DNA of 64,000 nt from Alteromonas pelagimontana. GTDB lineage: Bacteria; Pseudomonadota; Gammaproteobacteria; Enterobacterales; Alteromonadaceae. The DNA lies in the NCBI RefSeq assembly GCF_002499975.2, contig NZ_CP052766.1, positions 1,674,001 to 1,738,000 of the forward strand, read 5' to 3'. The notes under the pieces were generated by a model that was given only the letters and a program-made list of their open reading frames with translations, searched no databases and had not been told where the DNA came from. Each line of letters begins with the position of its first letter. Positions within the stretch are counted from its first letter, which is position 1. The translations under genes were made by a program, and so were the position numbers. Shown piece by piece: positions 8,879-17,660 of this stretch.

Positions 8879-10213
8879 TCAGGCCAGTTGAGTCCGACGC
8901 AACGCAAGTTCACTCTGCATTGTTGCTACCTCGTTGGTTCCTAATTTATACCAGCGCATAATAATCGCAACACCTATTGATGCGATAGCAGGATACATGC
9001 AAAAAGAGAGGACGATACCATCAGCAACAGCAGGCTTATAAACATTAGCTTCATACCCGTACAGCGCCAGTAACCATCCGCATAAAGCGCCACCCAACGC
9101 CAACCCCACCTTTATAAAAAATACTACGGTAGAATAGGTGATTCCCGTTAGCCGAACCTGGGTTTTATATTCGCCGTAATCAGCGACATCGGCAATCATA
9201 GCCCACAGTAACGGTGTGGCCATTTGCAATATTAATCCCCATAGAAAATGAAGACTGATTGCCGTCCACCACGCATCTTGCGGGATAAAAAAATTGATAA
9301 AGCATATCGCCGCACTAATTAACTGCAAAGCAGCGTACGCTTTTACTTTGCAAATTACCCGTGCAAGAGGATTGGCCAGACCGCAGCCGATGATACTCCC
9401 GATCATACCAGCCGTCACAAACGTCGTAACGTCATCGGGACGCTGCAAAACATATTTTACATAATAAATTGCCAGCGTGTTGCGTAGCACCATTCCGGTA
9501 AGAAGAACAAGGGCAACCACACAGAGTACGCGGCATTGGTCATTCTGCTTTAGCGCTGTTAACTGGGTCTTAAACGAAAATTTTACACCACTGGTGGGCT
9601 TAACCCTTTCCCGGGTTCCGACAAAACAAAGTATGAACAACAACATTCCCAGAACACTCATGGCAATCATGGTGTACTGATAGCCAAGCGCCTGATCTCC
9701 CTGCCCAAAATAATCTACAAGTGGCAAGGTAAAGGAAGTCACGAGTAAGCCGCCACCCATAGCGAAAACGAAACGATATGACTGAATGGAGACACGTTCC
9801 TTGGCATCCGCGCTCATTACTCCGCCAAGGGCCGAGTAGGGAATATTAATCGCGGTGTACATCAACATTAGCAAAGCGTAGGTACCAAATGCGTAGTAAT
9901 ACCGTCCTTGTGCAGAAAAAGGTGGTGAGGTAAAAGCAAGAATACTGCATAAAGCAAACGGCAGCGCAAGCCACAGCAGGTACGGCCGATATGATCCCCA
10001 GCGGGTACGAGTATGATCTGCCATCGCCCCCATCAAAGGATCGGTAACTGCGTCAAAAATACGCACCACGAGAAACATGCTGCCCACAGCCGCTGGCGCA
10101 AGCCCGATAATATCAGTGTAGTAAAAGGTGAGGAACAGCATTACTGTCTGGAAGATGAGATTACTGGCGGTATCTCCCAGACCATAGGCTACTTTTTCGC
10201 GCTTACTGATCAT
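8879..10213 (-). CDS. GPH-family sugar:cation symporter (MelB-like)
   Basis: About 444 residues and 12 predicted membrane segments. The N-terminus (REKVAYGLGDTASNLIFQTVMLFLTFYYTDI) and the motif FDAVTDPLMGAMADHTRTRWG are the glycoside-pentoside-hexuronide family signature, including the Asp residues that bind cation in MelB. It is placed between a GH1 beta-glucosidase and a LacI regulator in one operon, so a beta-glucoside or laminari-oligosaccharide is the expected substrate. ATG 10213 is preferred over GTG 10219 because AGG lies 7 bases before it. The inner-membrane step hands sugar to the cytoplasmic GH1 enzyme. Confidence 0.92.
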   Translation of the reverse strand: MISKREKVAYGLGDTASNLIFQTVMLFLTFYYTDIIGLAPAAVGSMFLVVRIFDAVTDPLMGAMADHTRTRWGSYRPYLLWLALPFALCSILAFTSPPFSAQGRYYYAFGTYALLMLMYTAINIPYSALGGVMSADAKERVSIQSYRFVFAMGGGLLVTSFTLPLVDYFGQGDQALGYQYTMIAMSVLGMLLFILCFVGTRERVKPTSGVKFSFKTQLTALKQNDQCRVLCVVALVLLTGMVLRNTLAIYYVKYVLQRPDDVTTFVTAGMIGSIIGCGLANPLARVICKVKAYAALQLISAAICFINFFIPQDAWWTAISLHFLWGLILQMATPLLWAMIADVADYGEYKTQVRLTGITYSTVVFFIKVGLALGGALCGWLLALYGYEANVYKPAVADGIVLSFCMYPAIASIGVAIIMRWYKLGTNEVATMQSELALRRTQLA

Positions 10214-10234
10214 GCACACACCTGTTTTTTTTCA

Positions 10235-11572
10235 TTATTTTTTGCGTTCAGACAACATCTTTTGTAAAGCGAAGGCGCTGGCTTTCGGCGTGCGCTTTTG
10301 AGTTTTATAATCTACGTAAACTATACCAAAACGTTTTTCATAGCCTAGCGCCCATTCAAAATTATCCAACAGGCTCCAGACAAAATAACCGGCAAGCTTG
10401 ACGCCCTGAGCAGCTGCATCACTTACCGCATCCATATGGGATTGCAAATAACGCAGACGCTGAGTGTCATCAATTCTTCCATTTTCTAGCACATCATCGC
10501 TGGCAAGACCGTTCTCGGTAATAATAACAGGTGGAAGTTTATAATCGCGATGTAACTGTACCAGCAGATCGGTGAGTCCCTGCGGATACACTTCCCATCC
10601 CATGGCCGTGGTCTCACACCCATCTGGAGGAGGAAGTTGGTCAGGATCTTCAGTGCCATTATCTTTAACAACCGCACGGGTGTAATAATTCACCCCTAAA
10701 AAATCAATGGGTTGAGAAATTATTTCCATATCATTTTGTTCGATTACCGGTTTATAGGCCTCGGGCAAACTTTCAAGCAATGCTGGGTATTTTCCTTCGA
10801 TAATAGGCTGAATATACCAATTGTTAAAATGTTCGTGCACGAGCTGTGTTGCCGCGCGGTCTTCAACTGATTCTGATGCCGGGTAAAAAGGCGTAAAATT
10901 AAGCACGATACCACACTCTGCCTGCGGCGCATTTTTACGGATCACCGGCATTGCCAGACCATGAGCGAGCAGCAAGTGATGAATGGCTTTTTTACCGTAT
11001 TCCTTACCTACCTTTCCTGGAGCATGAACACCAATTTCATAACCAAGATAGGCGCTACAGAAAGGCTCATTGAGCGTGGCATAGGAAAACACTCTATCGC
11101 CAAAAGCCTCGGTGACCACATTCACATACTTAACAAAGGCATGGGCAGTTTCTCTGTTAAGCCAGCCGCCTTTATCTTCAAGAAATTGCGGCAGATCCCA
11201 ATGATACAGCGTCACGTAAGCTTTTATCCCTTTATTTTTCAAGGCATCTAGCATGTTGATATAGAAAGCCAGCCCCGCCTGATTCACAGTGCCGTCCGCC
11301 TTCATAACACGCGGCCAGGAGACAGAAAAACGATATGCGTCGACGTTCAGCGAACCTATAATTTCAATATCTTCCTGCCAGCGATTCACGTGATCACAGG
11401 CAATCAGTCCATTACTGTTATCCTGGATTTTACCGCTCTGTTCACAAAAAGTGTCCCAAATAGAACGCTCTCTATTTGTAGCGTCACCCTCGATTTGGAA
11501 AGAGGATGTCGCCACACCAATGGTAAACATAGGATCGGCAAACGGTGTATTGGGCTTCGCAATTATAGCCAT
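10235..11572 (-). CDS. Beta-glucosidase, glycoside hydrolase family 1
   Basis: 445 residues, standard GH1 length, no signal peptide, so cytoplasmic. Acid/base Glu169 lies in TLNEPF and nucleophile Glu353 in IITENGL; the N-terminal GVATSSFQIEG and the substrate-binding SLLDNFEWALGYEKRFGIVYVD are also intact. It hydrolyses terminal beta-glucosyl units from short oligosaccharides; with the GH16 and GH3 enzymes of the window, laminaribiose and similar sugars are likely. First gene of the operon with the GPH symporter and LacI regulator (21-bp gap to the symporter). A LacI-type operator lies about 150 bp upstream. Confidence 0.95.
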   Translation of the reverse strand: MAIIAKPNTPFADPMFTIGVATSSFQIEGDATNRERSIWDTFCEQSGKIQDNSNGLIACDHVNRWQEDIEIIGSLNVDAYRFSVSWPRVMKADGTVNQAGLAFYINMLDALKNKGIKAYVTLYHWDLPQFLEDKGGWLNRETAHAFVKYVNVVTEAFGDRVFSYATLNEPFCSAYLGYEIGVHAPGKVGKEYGKKAIHHLLLAHGLAMPVIRKNAPQAECGIVLNFTPFYPASESVEDRAATQLVHEHFNNWYIQPIIEGKYPALLESLPEAYKPVIEQNDMEIISQPIDFLGVNYYTRAVVKDNGTEDPDQLPPPDGCETTAMGWEVYPQGLTDLLVQLHRDYKLPPVIITENGLASDDVLENGRIDDTQRLRYLQSHMDAVSDAAAQGVKLAGYFVWSLLDNFEWALGYEKRFGIVYVDYKTQKRTPKASAFALQKMLSERKK

Positions 11573-11721
11573 GACGGAGAATTTTTCCCGAAAGTAATTT
11601 ATGTAAAGTATGGCGAAATCTAAACGCTGGGAGCAGGCTCAAATTTTTATGTGGCTGTCTTTTCTTCGTAGCGCCTAGTAACAACAGGCTTCGCCTCAAA
11701 CCTTAATATTTTACCATTACT

Positions 11722-11735
11722 TGTAAGCGCTTTCA
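11722..11735. promoter_or_regulatory. LacI-family operator upstream of the GH1 operon
   Basis: TGTAAGCGCTTTCA, an imperfect palindrome around CG, fits the LacI-family pattern TGnAAGCGCTTnCA. The same motif occurs at 21674, 30764 and 50846, each time before a sugar-related gene. Confidence 0.75.
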
Positions 11736-11949
11736 TTTGCTATCACATATTGTTTACATAAATTTTTTAGTTATGGCGTTATGAAAGTTGATATAGCAAC
11801 AAACGCCCCGGTGCCTGAATAAGACCGTTTTCCACTCATTGCCATGGATAAAGAAAGAAGAAGGAAGTGCCTGCAAAAGGCATGATCTAGCAGGCATCGC
11901 CTATTTCAGGCAGGACATGGTAAACCGGATTATTCACATCGTTCTGCTT

Positions 11950-12018
11950 ATACTACTCCACCTTGATATGGAATTAGTTCAGAGATAGAGGAATGCATCT
12001 AATCAAGGCGGTGTATTA
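11950..12018. repeat. Short interspersed inverted-repeat element, copy B (overlaps 3' end of hutZ)
   Basis: Left end ATACTACTCCACCTTGAT, core TCAGAGATAGAGGAAT and right end ATCAAGGCGGTGTATTAC match copy A. The right arm contains the stop codon (TGA, 12003-12005) and the last few codons of the heme-utilisation gene, so the element appears to have formed that gene's 3' end. The rest of the gap 11573-11949 holds the operator above and otherwise nothing recognisable. Confidence 0.6.
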
Positions 12019-12731
12019 CTTAGAAAAAGACGCGCTTCCTGACTCAGTCTTACCAGCGCTTTTCTCACGTCCGTTGGCGTTTCACATGGTGTGGCAAATG
12101 GCACATACACCGGAGAGTTATCTGCAGCCAGGTAATGTGCGCCCTCAGGAAACACACTGCTCATGGTGATATTTTCAGCTTTTACGTCAAAGTTGGCTTG
12201 CAAAATAGCTTGCATGGCATCCTGATGCTCCTTGTTCATGTGGTCAATCATATTGCTGGGATCACTATGCCAATCCTGAGCCTCTACCTGCCAATATTCC
12301 TTATTTATCCAGTGAATTTTACCAAACCCGCCGATAAAGCGGACTCGCTCGGTTTTGATTTTGTAAAAATAAAAATCGTGAGTTTGTTGATATTTTCGTG
12401 CTTGCGGGAATAACCGGTAATACTGCGCAGCAATTGTTTCGTTATCAAACAATTCAGCGTTACCCATAATTGTTACCCGTCCGTTAGACTGGGAATCGTC
12501 TTGCTCAGCGTCAAAAATCGTCAGGCTTACCTTATCATTAGCTTTGATATTTCGTGTATGTAAGGCGATATTACTAATGTAGATAATGGCATCGCCCTGC
12601 GCGGTAAGAAAAAAAGGAACTACCGAACCGAAGGGATATCCGGGCATGGATGTGGAATGAGTGCTTAATACTCCCGAATGTTCTTTGCGGCAGAGGTGCT
12701 TTGCCTCGATTGCAATATTAAGAATTGTCAT
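12003..12731 (-). CDS. hutZ: HugZ/HutZ-family heme utilisation protein
   Basis: 242 residues: an N-terminal split-barrel PNPOx-like domain (MTILNIAIEAKHLCRKEHSGVLSTHSTSMPGYPFGS, residues 1-150) followed by a DUF2470 domain (DPSNMIDHMNKEHQDAMQAI, residues 155-235). This architecture is the HugZ/HutZ group of heme-binding or heme-degrading proteins that act after uptake of heme into the cytoplasm. It lies 14 bp after hmuV in the same direction, as the last gene of the heme operon, and is expected to be Fur-controlled. The extreme C-terminus (SNTPP) is encoded by a repeat element and may differ from relatives. Confidence 0.88.
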   Translation of the reverse strand: MTILNIAIEAKHLCRKEHSGVLSTHSTSMPGYPFGSVVPFFLTAQGDAIIYISNIALHTRNIKANDKVSLTIFDAEQDDSQSNGRVTIMGNAELFDNETIAAQYYRLFPQARKYQQTHDFYFYKIKTERVRFIGGFGKIHWINKEYWQVEAQDWHSDPSNMIDHMNKEHQDAMQAILQANFDVKAENITMSSVFPEGAHYLAADNSPVYVPFATPCETPTDVRKALVRLSQEARLFLSNTPP

Positions 12732-12745
12732 AATGAAACCTTATT

Positions 12746-13546
12746 CTAAAAAGAAATAAAATGTGAGCCGTCTTCCCGATACAGCACCGCAATTTCCGTT
12801 TGAAAACATTGTGTAAGGTAGTGCTGCGTCAACACCGCTTTTGGCGGGCCTTTCACGAGACAACCGCCATTAGCGAGCAGTAAAATAGTGTCGCAATAAG
12901 GGGTAATCAAATTAATGTCGTGACTAACGCAGATTATTGCAAGCCCAGCCTGCTTTAAACTTTGTAGCGCCACCATGACAGCTTTTTGATGGCGTATGTC
13001 CAACGCCGAAGTCGGTTCGTCCAACAGCAAAAGCTTACCGGTAAAATCTGCAATATGAAGACGCGTACCCACGTTTAACAGCTGCAGTATTGTCTTGGCC
13101 AAAAATACCCGTTGCCGTTCACCGCCTGAAAGGGTTTGTATATTGCGCGGGATCAGGTGGCGGATATCAAGTAATTGAGCAACATCGTTAATTAATGCCA
13201 GTGCATTTGCGGTGGATTCTTTATAACGGCTACGTCCTAACAGTAAAATTTCTTCTACCAGAAATCCGAAGGGCGCTGTAGTAATTTGCTGCATCACCGC
13301 CCGCTGGCAAGCCATTTCCTTAGGATCATAGCTATTCAATAACCGGTTGTTCATTCTCACTTGGGTATTAGCGGTATCATCAGTGCCGCTAAGATGAGCA
13401 AGGAGTGAAGATTTTCCGCAGCCGTTTTCTCCAATTACGCCGACAAACTCTTTGTTGGCAACGGTAAAGCAAAGATCTTCCAGCAAAACCCGTTTACCTT
13501 GTTTCACAGTCAGCCCTTCCACTTTTAGGATAGCGGGCGTTTTCAC
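12746..13546 (-). CDS. hmuV: Heme ABC transporter ATP-binding protein
   Basis: 266 residues from GTG 13546. This start is favoured over ATG 13579 because GGGAGG precedes it and because it makes a GTGA overlap with the end of hmuU. Walker A GENGCGKSS, signature LSGGERQRV, Walker B LLLLDEP and the switch His (CVSHDINL) are intact, in the FecE/BtuD/HmuV-type import ATPase arrangement. It energises transport of heme through HmuU. Since hmuU is broken upstream by an insertion sequence, expression of hmuV and hutZ may now depend on read-through or on a promoter inside the IS. Confidence 0.92.
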   Translation of the reverse strand: MKTPAILKVEGLTVKQGKRVLLEDLCFTVANKEFVGVIGENGCGKSSLLAHLSGTDDTANTQVRMNNRLLNSYDPKEMACQRAVMQQITTAPFGFLVEEILLLGRSRYKESTANALALINDVAQLLDIRHLIPRNIQTLSGGERQRVFLAKTILQLLNVGTRLHIADFTGKLLLLDEPTSALDIRHQKAVMVALQSLKQAGLAIICVSHDINLITPYCDTILLLANGGCLVKGPPKAVLTQHYLTQCFQTEIAVLYREDGSHFISF

Positions 13547-13967
13547 AATAGCCTCCCGGATTTGGATTTTTGCTGCCACAACAGGTATAGAAAGAACGGC
13601 GCGCCGATTGCTGAAGTGACAATGCCAATAGGTATTTCCAAAGGTGGAAACAATGCGCGGGAAAGCGTGTCGGCGACAATCAGCAACAGCGCTCCCAACA
13701 ATCCGGTCACTGGCATCAGGTAACGGTGGTCAACGCCGAACAGGGTTCTGCCGATATGCGGAACAACTAAACCGACAAAGCCGATAATTCCACACAGCGC
13801 TGTTGCCATTGCGACTGCAAACGCCACTAGCCAGAGCAACAGGGACTTGTAGCGCGTGACGTTTAAGCCCAGATACAGCGCGTCTTTTTCGCCCAAGGCC
13901 AGTAGGTTCATGGCGCTACGGCAGCAATATAAACCTATGCAACTGACAGCGGCCGTTGTTGTAATTA
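13543..13967 (-). pseudogene. hmuU: Heme ABC permease HmuU, C-terminal part (split by IS)
   Basis: The C-terminal ~139 residues of a FecCD-type permease (LLALGEKDALYLGLNVTRY, then GFVGLVVPHIGRTLFG and GALLLIVADTLSRALFPPLEIPIGIVTSAIGAPFF), all conserved family motifs. The N-terminal part lies at 14956-15619. Removing the element 13968-14955 and one copy of the duplicated TAATTA joins the halves in frame across ...TIITTTAAV..., giving a protein of about 360 residues, normal for HmuU. The piece has no convincing start of its own, so it is probably not translated as a functional protein. Confidence 0.93.
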
Positions 13968-14955
13968 ACCCCAATCCTGTTTAAGAAATTGAACTAAAAG
14001 CCTGTTCCAAGATCGGATCTTTCGACAAAGAAATGACCAAATCAACAAGGAACAGGCATGAAGAATCTAGTTGAATTATTTTGCGATGTCGATGACTTTT
14101 GCAAAGTGTTTATTCCCCAATGGCAAAAGCAGCTACTTGAAGACGGCACCAGAAGACGACGACGTGAGTGCCGTATGTCAATGAGTGAAATGATGACAAT
14201 CATCATCGGTTTTCACATGTCACATCATCGCGATTTTAAGAATTATTACTCGGGATATGTAAGAGTATTTTATCGCAACGCATTTCCGGATTTGCTTAGT
14301 TATACGCGCTTTTTAGAAGTGATGCCGCGAACAATTGTGCCCATGTGTGCCTACTTCAGTACTTTAAAGGGAAAGCCTACAGGCATTGAATTCATTGACT
14401 CTACCAGCCTAAAGGTTTGCCATAACATTCGCATACCTCGCCATAAAACCTTTGACGGGATAGCGCAAAGAGGAAAAGGAACAATGGGCTGGTTTTACGG
14501 CTTTAAACTACACTTGATAGTGAACCATCTGGGTGAAATCGTGGCGACAAAAGTGACGACGGGGAATGTCCATGACACAAAACCTGTCGAAGAATTAGCT
14601 CGACATTTACCCGACAAATTGTATGGCGATAAAGGGTATTTGAGCAAAGCATTAGAAGCTAATTTATTTGAGAAAGGCGTCAAACTTATCACCACGGTTC
14701 GCAAAAATATGAAAGCAAAAGCGATGTCTTTATGGGACAGAGCGATGCTATCGAAGCGCTTCATTATTGAAACTATCAACGACCAATTAAAGAACATTTC
14801 ATACATTGAGCACTCAAGGCATCGGAGTATAAATGGTTTTACACTCAATTTAATGGCTGGTCTGGTGGCTTATTGTCTTAAAGAAAACAAGCCATCCCTT
14901 AATATCAGTGACATTGAGCGCAATGCGATGGTTGTTGCTTAAGCCGATCTGGGGT
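13968..14955 (+). mobile_element. IS982-family insertion sequence in hmuU
   Basis: 988 bp with terminal inverted repeats beginning ACCCCA and sharing TTAAG (left ACCCCAATCCTGTTTAAG, right, reversed, ACCCCAGATCGGCTTAAG), flanked by the direct repeat TAATTA at 13962-13967 and 14956-14961. The boundaries follow from the exact in-frame restoration of hmuU when it is removed. It carries one transposase gene. The TSD is palindromic, so 1-2 bases of boundary shift are possible. The repeat and intact transposase suggest recent insertion. Confidence 0.85.
14058..14942 (+). CDS. IS982-family transposase
   Basis: 294 residues with a DDE catalytic triad readable as Asp114 (FIDSTS), Asp191 (YGDKGY) and Glu238 (IIETIN), the IS982 arrangement. 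The ending (HRSINGFTLNLMAGLVAYCLKENKPSLN) is also typical. Complete, with AAGGAA ahead of the ATG, so likely active. It catalyses cut-and-paste or copy-out transposition of its own element. It is antisense to the host hmuU gene. Its stop codon lies just inside the right terminal repeat. Confidence 0.93.
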   Translation: MKNLVELFCDVDDFCKVFIPQWQKQLLEDGTRRRRRECRMSMSEMMTIIIGFHMSHHRDFKNYYSGYVRVFYRNAFPDLLSYTRFLEVMPRTIVPMCAYFSTLKGKPTGIEFIDSTSLKVCHNIRIPRHKTFDGIAQRGKGTMGWFYGFKLHLIVNHLGEIVATKVTTGNVHDTKPVEELARHLPDKLYGDKGYLSKALEANLFEKGVKLITTVRKNMKAKAMSLWDRAMLSKRFIIETINDQLKNISYIEHSRHRSINGFTLNLMAGLVAYCLKENKPSLNISDIERNAMVVA

Positions 14956-15619
14956 TAATTATTGTCAGCGTTGACCAGTTAGCTCCTGCCAGACTACCCA
15001 TTGTCCAATAGGAAATTTGCCGCAGGGCATCGTCGCTGGCGACGTAGCTTACCGCGCCAATCACTGTACCGGTTAGCGCGTTAATTGCCACGCCCGCTAA
15101 AATTAAAGTGGCAACAGATAATCCTGCCGGCGTGTTAGCAAGCCGAATTACCAGCCAGACTGCGGCAAGTGCACCGCCAAACGCCCATATTGTCACCCAG
15201 TATGGCGCTAACTCAGCCATGGCTGGAGGAAATACAGCCATACTTAACGTTGCCGCGGCAGCAGCGCCACCCGAAATTCCAATAAGACCGGGATCTGCCA
15301 ACGGGTTTCTTACCAATCCTTGCATTGCACACCCGGACATTCCCAACATGGCGCCTATCAACCCAGCAAGCAGTACTCGTGGCAAACGCAACTGACTTAC
15401 AATATAAGCTGGCGTAGAGAGTTCCGTCGGCAACGGCCCCGCCCTTAACCAAGACTGCAGCAATGCGCTAAAAGGAATAGGAAAGTTTCCGCTCATTATC
15501 GCAAAGTAAGCTGCTAGCAGTAGAAGCGCGAAAAGCACTGCAATACCTACCAGCCTCGCTCGATGGCGAGCGTAAAAGTGGCGATTGTCCGGTAAGACCT
15601 CTGGTGCTTGGGCAATCAT
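14956..15619 (-). pseudogene. hmuU: Heme ABC permease HmuU, N-terminal part (split by IS)
   Basis: The N-terminal ~221 residues of the FecCD permease: first membrane segment (residues 24-45), then LPRVLLAGLIGAMLGMSGCAMQGLVRNPLADPGLIGISGGAAAAA, the hallmark family motif, and several further segments. The frame enters the insertion sequence and stops five codons later (NPRSA, stop at 14939-14941). Its ATG overlaps the hmuT stop (ATGA, 15616-15619). The truncated product lacks the C-terminal segments and the ATPase contact region, so heme import through this system is expected to be lost. Confidence 0.93.
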
Positions 15620-16503
15620 CGTATTTTAGTTTGTACTCGAGTAGCAGCGCGAGCCTGCCCGGCAATCTGCGTGACAGCCTGAAGAGCCTGCGCGTAGCGA
15701 GGCGATAAGCCAAGCCCGATACTGCTTTTGAGCGGCGCAATAGTACAATGCTGACCAGCGGGAGTGGCGGCCAGTGCGGGATGGTCGCAAAGGCGCGTAA
15801 CGGCGCTATCGTCTGTTGCAGCATGACTGGCAATTAAAATAAAGTCAGGCCGTGCCTTAACAATCGATTCATTATCCATCAGCTTGTACTGGTTTACTTG
15901 CTTGGCGGCGTTACTGATTCCTAGCGCGTCGAAAAGCGATTGGGGCACGGTGTCGTTACCCGCCACTGTAAGACCGCGCTCACTGTTTGCCACCACAAAT
16001 AAACCCGTAAGACCGGCAATATCAGCGGCTTTCGCTTGAGCTCTGGCAGCTTCAACGTCCTGCAAGATAGTGCGTTTTAGTTCATCACCTGCGGCATCTG
16101 CATTCAGCAGCTTCGCTACTACAGATATCATTTCTATCAACCCAGCCAAACTTCGTTGCTCGTCTAAAATGGTGACATTCACTCCCGCGCCGGCAACTTG
16201 ATTAAGCATAGCGTCGGGCCCAGTAGCCTGAGCTCCAATAAGATGAGTGGGCTGCTGCCCCAACACACCCTCGGCGCTTAACTGCCGAAAGTAGCCAAGC
16301 TTGGTGATAACCTCTACTTCAGGCGGATACGTGCTGGTGTTGTCGGTAGCTACCACAATATCGCCCTTACCCAAGGCGAATATAATTTCGGTTACGCTTC
16401 CACCAGCGCTGACAACTCGTATAGCCTCAGCCTGCGCTGGCATAGCCAGCCACAGACCAAATGACAACACTAATCCTGCAGCGGCTTTCAGATTAACTTT
16501 CAT
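15616..16503 (-). CDS. hmuT: Periplasmic heme-binding protein
   Basis: 295 residues with a signal peptide (cleavage after about residue 25, MPAQA-EA) and a class III solute-binding fold: IRVVSAGGSVTEIIFALGKGDIVVATDNTSTYP near the N-terminus and LGYFRQLSAEGVLGQQPTHLIG, the usual HmuT motif in which Tyr (here in LGYFR) binds heme iron. It delivers heme from the outer-membrane receptor to HmuU. Its start shares one base with the stop of the upstream lipoprotein gene (TAATG) and its stop overlaps hmuU (ATGA), so it is tightly coupled. Confidence 0.92.
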   Translation of the reverse strand: MKVNLKAAAGLVLSFGLWLAMPAQAEAIRVVSAGGSVTEIIFALGKGDIVVATDNTSTYPPEVEVITKLGYFRQLSAEGVLGQQPTHLIGAQATGPDAMLNQVAGAGVNVTILDEQRSLAGLIEMISVVAKLLNADAAGDELKRTILQDVEAARAQAKAADIAGLTGLFVVANSERGLTVAGNDTVPQSLFDALGISNAAKQVNQYKLMDNESIVKARPDFILIASHAATDDSAVTRLCDHPALAATPAGQHCTIAPLKSSIGLGLSPRYAQALQAVTQIAGQARAATRVQTKIR

Positions 16504-17639
16504 TATTCACCAACAGGGTCAAAACGGAAGCTGTAATTACCTGATGTTCCCTCATCATCATAGTAACTGGTGATCTGAAATTTATATGTTGTCTCGCCTA
16601 CCTTGATCAGATACACGCCAAACTGGGAGTAAAGCAGGTGGCTGGTGGTGTCGTAGTAATACCACTGCTGATTATCAAACGCATAGCGGGTTACCTGATT
16701 GGCGCTAAAGCCATAATAAGGTGCGGCTTCGGCATCAATACCAGCAAAGGTCGCTATATCGGTTTTTAAAACCGTAGCATCATCGGGAATAGTTAGCGCA
16801 AACTCAGCAGCGCCGTCACCACAGGGAATGGATAAATCCCAGCCATCAGCCGCAGTAACGATTTGCTGAGTATCAAAATCGACATATATATCTTCGCTAC
16901 ACCCAACCGTGTTTAGATTTAAAGACACTTCATCGGCAAATTCACTGGCGCCATCCAGGCTGCTTTGATGCGCAATTCCAAGGATAAGTTCGCCTAATAA
17001 GCGGCCTTCGGTCTGGATATCAGTGATACGAAATTTGGTATAATTTTCGTCTGACGCCACTACGTAATACACATCATCGGCGGCGGTAACCACATGCGTG
17101 CTCATGTCATAGTTGTAGAAGGTATCGCCGATAACCTCTGATTCTGAGTCGGTAATAAATTCTTCAGCCGCAGGTATCGATGCGGCTTTAACCGCAAGAT
17201 AATCATCTAATTCACTATCGACTGTTGCATTGAGGAAGCTGCTGGCAATGGGTTCACCGGCATTATCATAAAAATCTGCGTTGTTGCCGGTAAAGTAAAC
17301 GCTGACAGCCGTATCTTGATGGGTATTTACCATCACCTCTGTGCGGCGAAACGCAATATCCCATTGAGTGTCTGTTGCAGCCGCGGCTTCAGATAAGTCC
17401 ACCACTTCGCCTGAGTCTAAATCGAAGTATACCGTAGCAGGTTCACTGGCCGAGCCGGTGCTGTAAGGACCGTAAATAGTTCCTTCTACCACTGGATTGG
17501 TGTTGTCGTCGTTGCCGGTACCTTCGTCTGAACCGATTTGGGGTGTGGGCTCAGTTGCAGGCGAATCTGAACCTGAGCCACCACAGGCGGTGAGCATTGC
17601 GATACATGCTATGATGAAAAGCCAGCTTGGCGTTTTCAT
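16503..17639 (-). CDS. HmuY-like heme-binding lipoprotein
   Basis: 378 residues with a lipoprotein signal (lipobox LTAC, Cys19) and a Ser/Asp/Asn/Gly-rich linker to residue 50. The rest carries two HmuY-like halves: TVYFDLDSGEVVDLSEAAAATDTQWDIAFRRTEVMVN and, later, DIYVDFDTQQIVTAADGWDLSIPC. HmuY proteins sit on the outer membrane surface and hand heme to the TonB receptor. It lies between the receptor and hmuT in the operon. The sequence is acidic. It could also bind another porphyrin. Confidence 0.82.
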   Translation of the reverse strand: MKTPSWLFIIACIAMLTACGGSGSDSPATEPTPQIGSDEGTGNDDNTNPVVEGTIYGPYSTGSASEPATVYFDLDSGEVVDLSEAAAATDTQWDIAFRRTEVMVNTHQDTAVSVYFTGNNADFYDNAGEPIASSFLNATVDSELDDYLAVKAASIPAAEEFITDSESEVIGDTFYNYDMSTHVVTAADDVYYVVASDENYTKFRITDIQTEGRLLGELILGIAHQSSLDGASEFADEVSLNLNTVGCSEDIYVDFDTQQIVTAADGWDLSIPCGDGAAEFALTIPDDATVLKTDIATFAGIDAEAAPYYGFSANQVTRYAFDNQQWYYYDTTSHLLYSQFGVYLIKVGETTYKFQITSYYDDEGTSGNYSFRFDPVGE

Positions 17640-17660
17640 AGGAACTCCTTTTGTCGTTGT

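Noticed and set aside
8767..8913. Upstream extension of the LacI gene
   Set aside because: The helix-turn-helix must be N-terminal in this family; the extra 49 residues have no similarity and would overlap the symporter gene end.
13546..13579. ATG start of hmuV at 13579
   Set aside because: It would overlap hmuU by 37 bp and has no better ribosome site than the GTG at 13546, which has GGGAGG before it and a GTGA overlap with hmuU.
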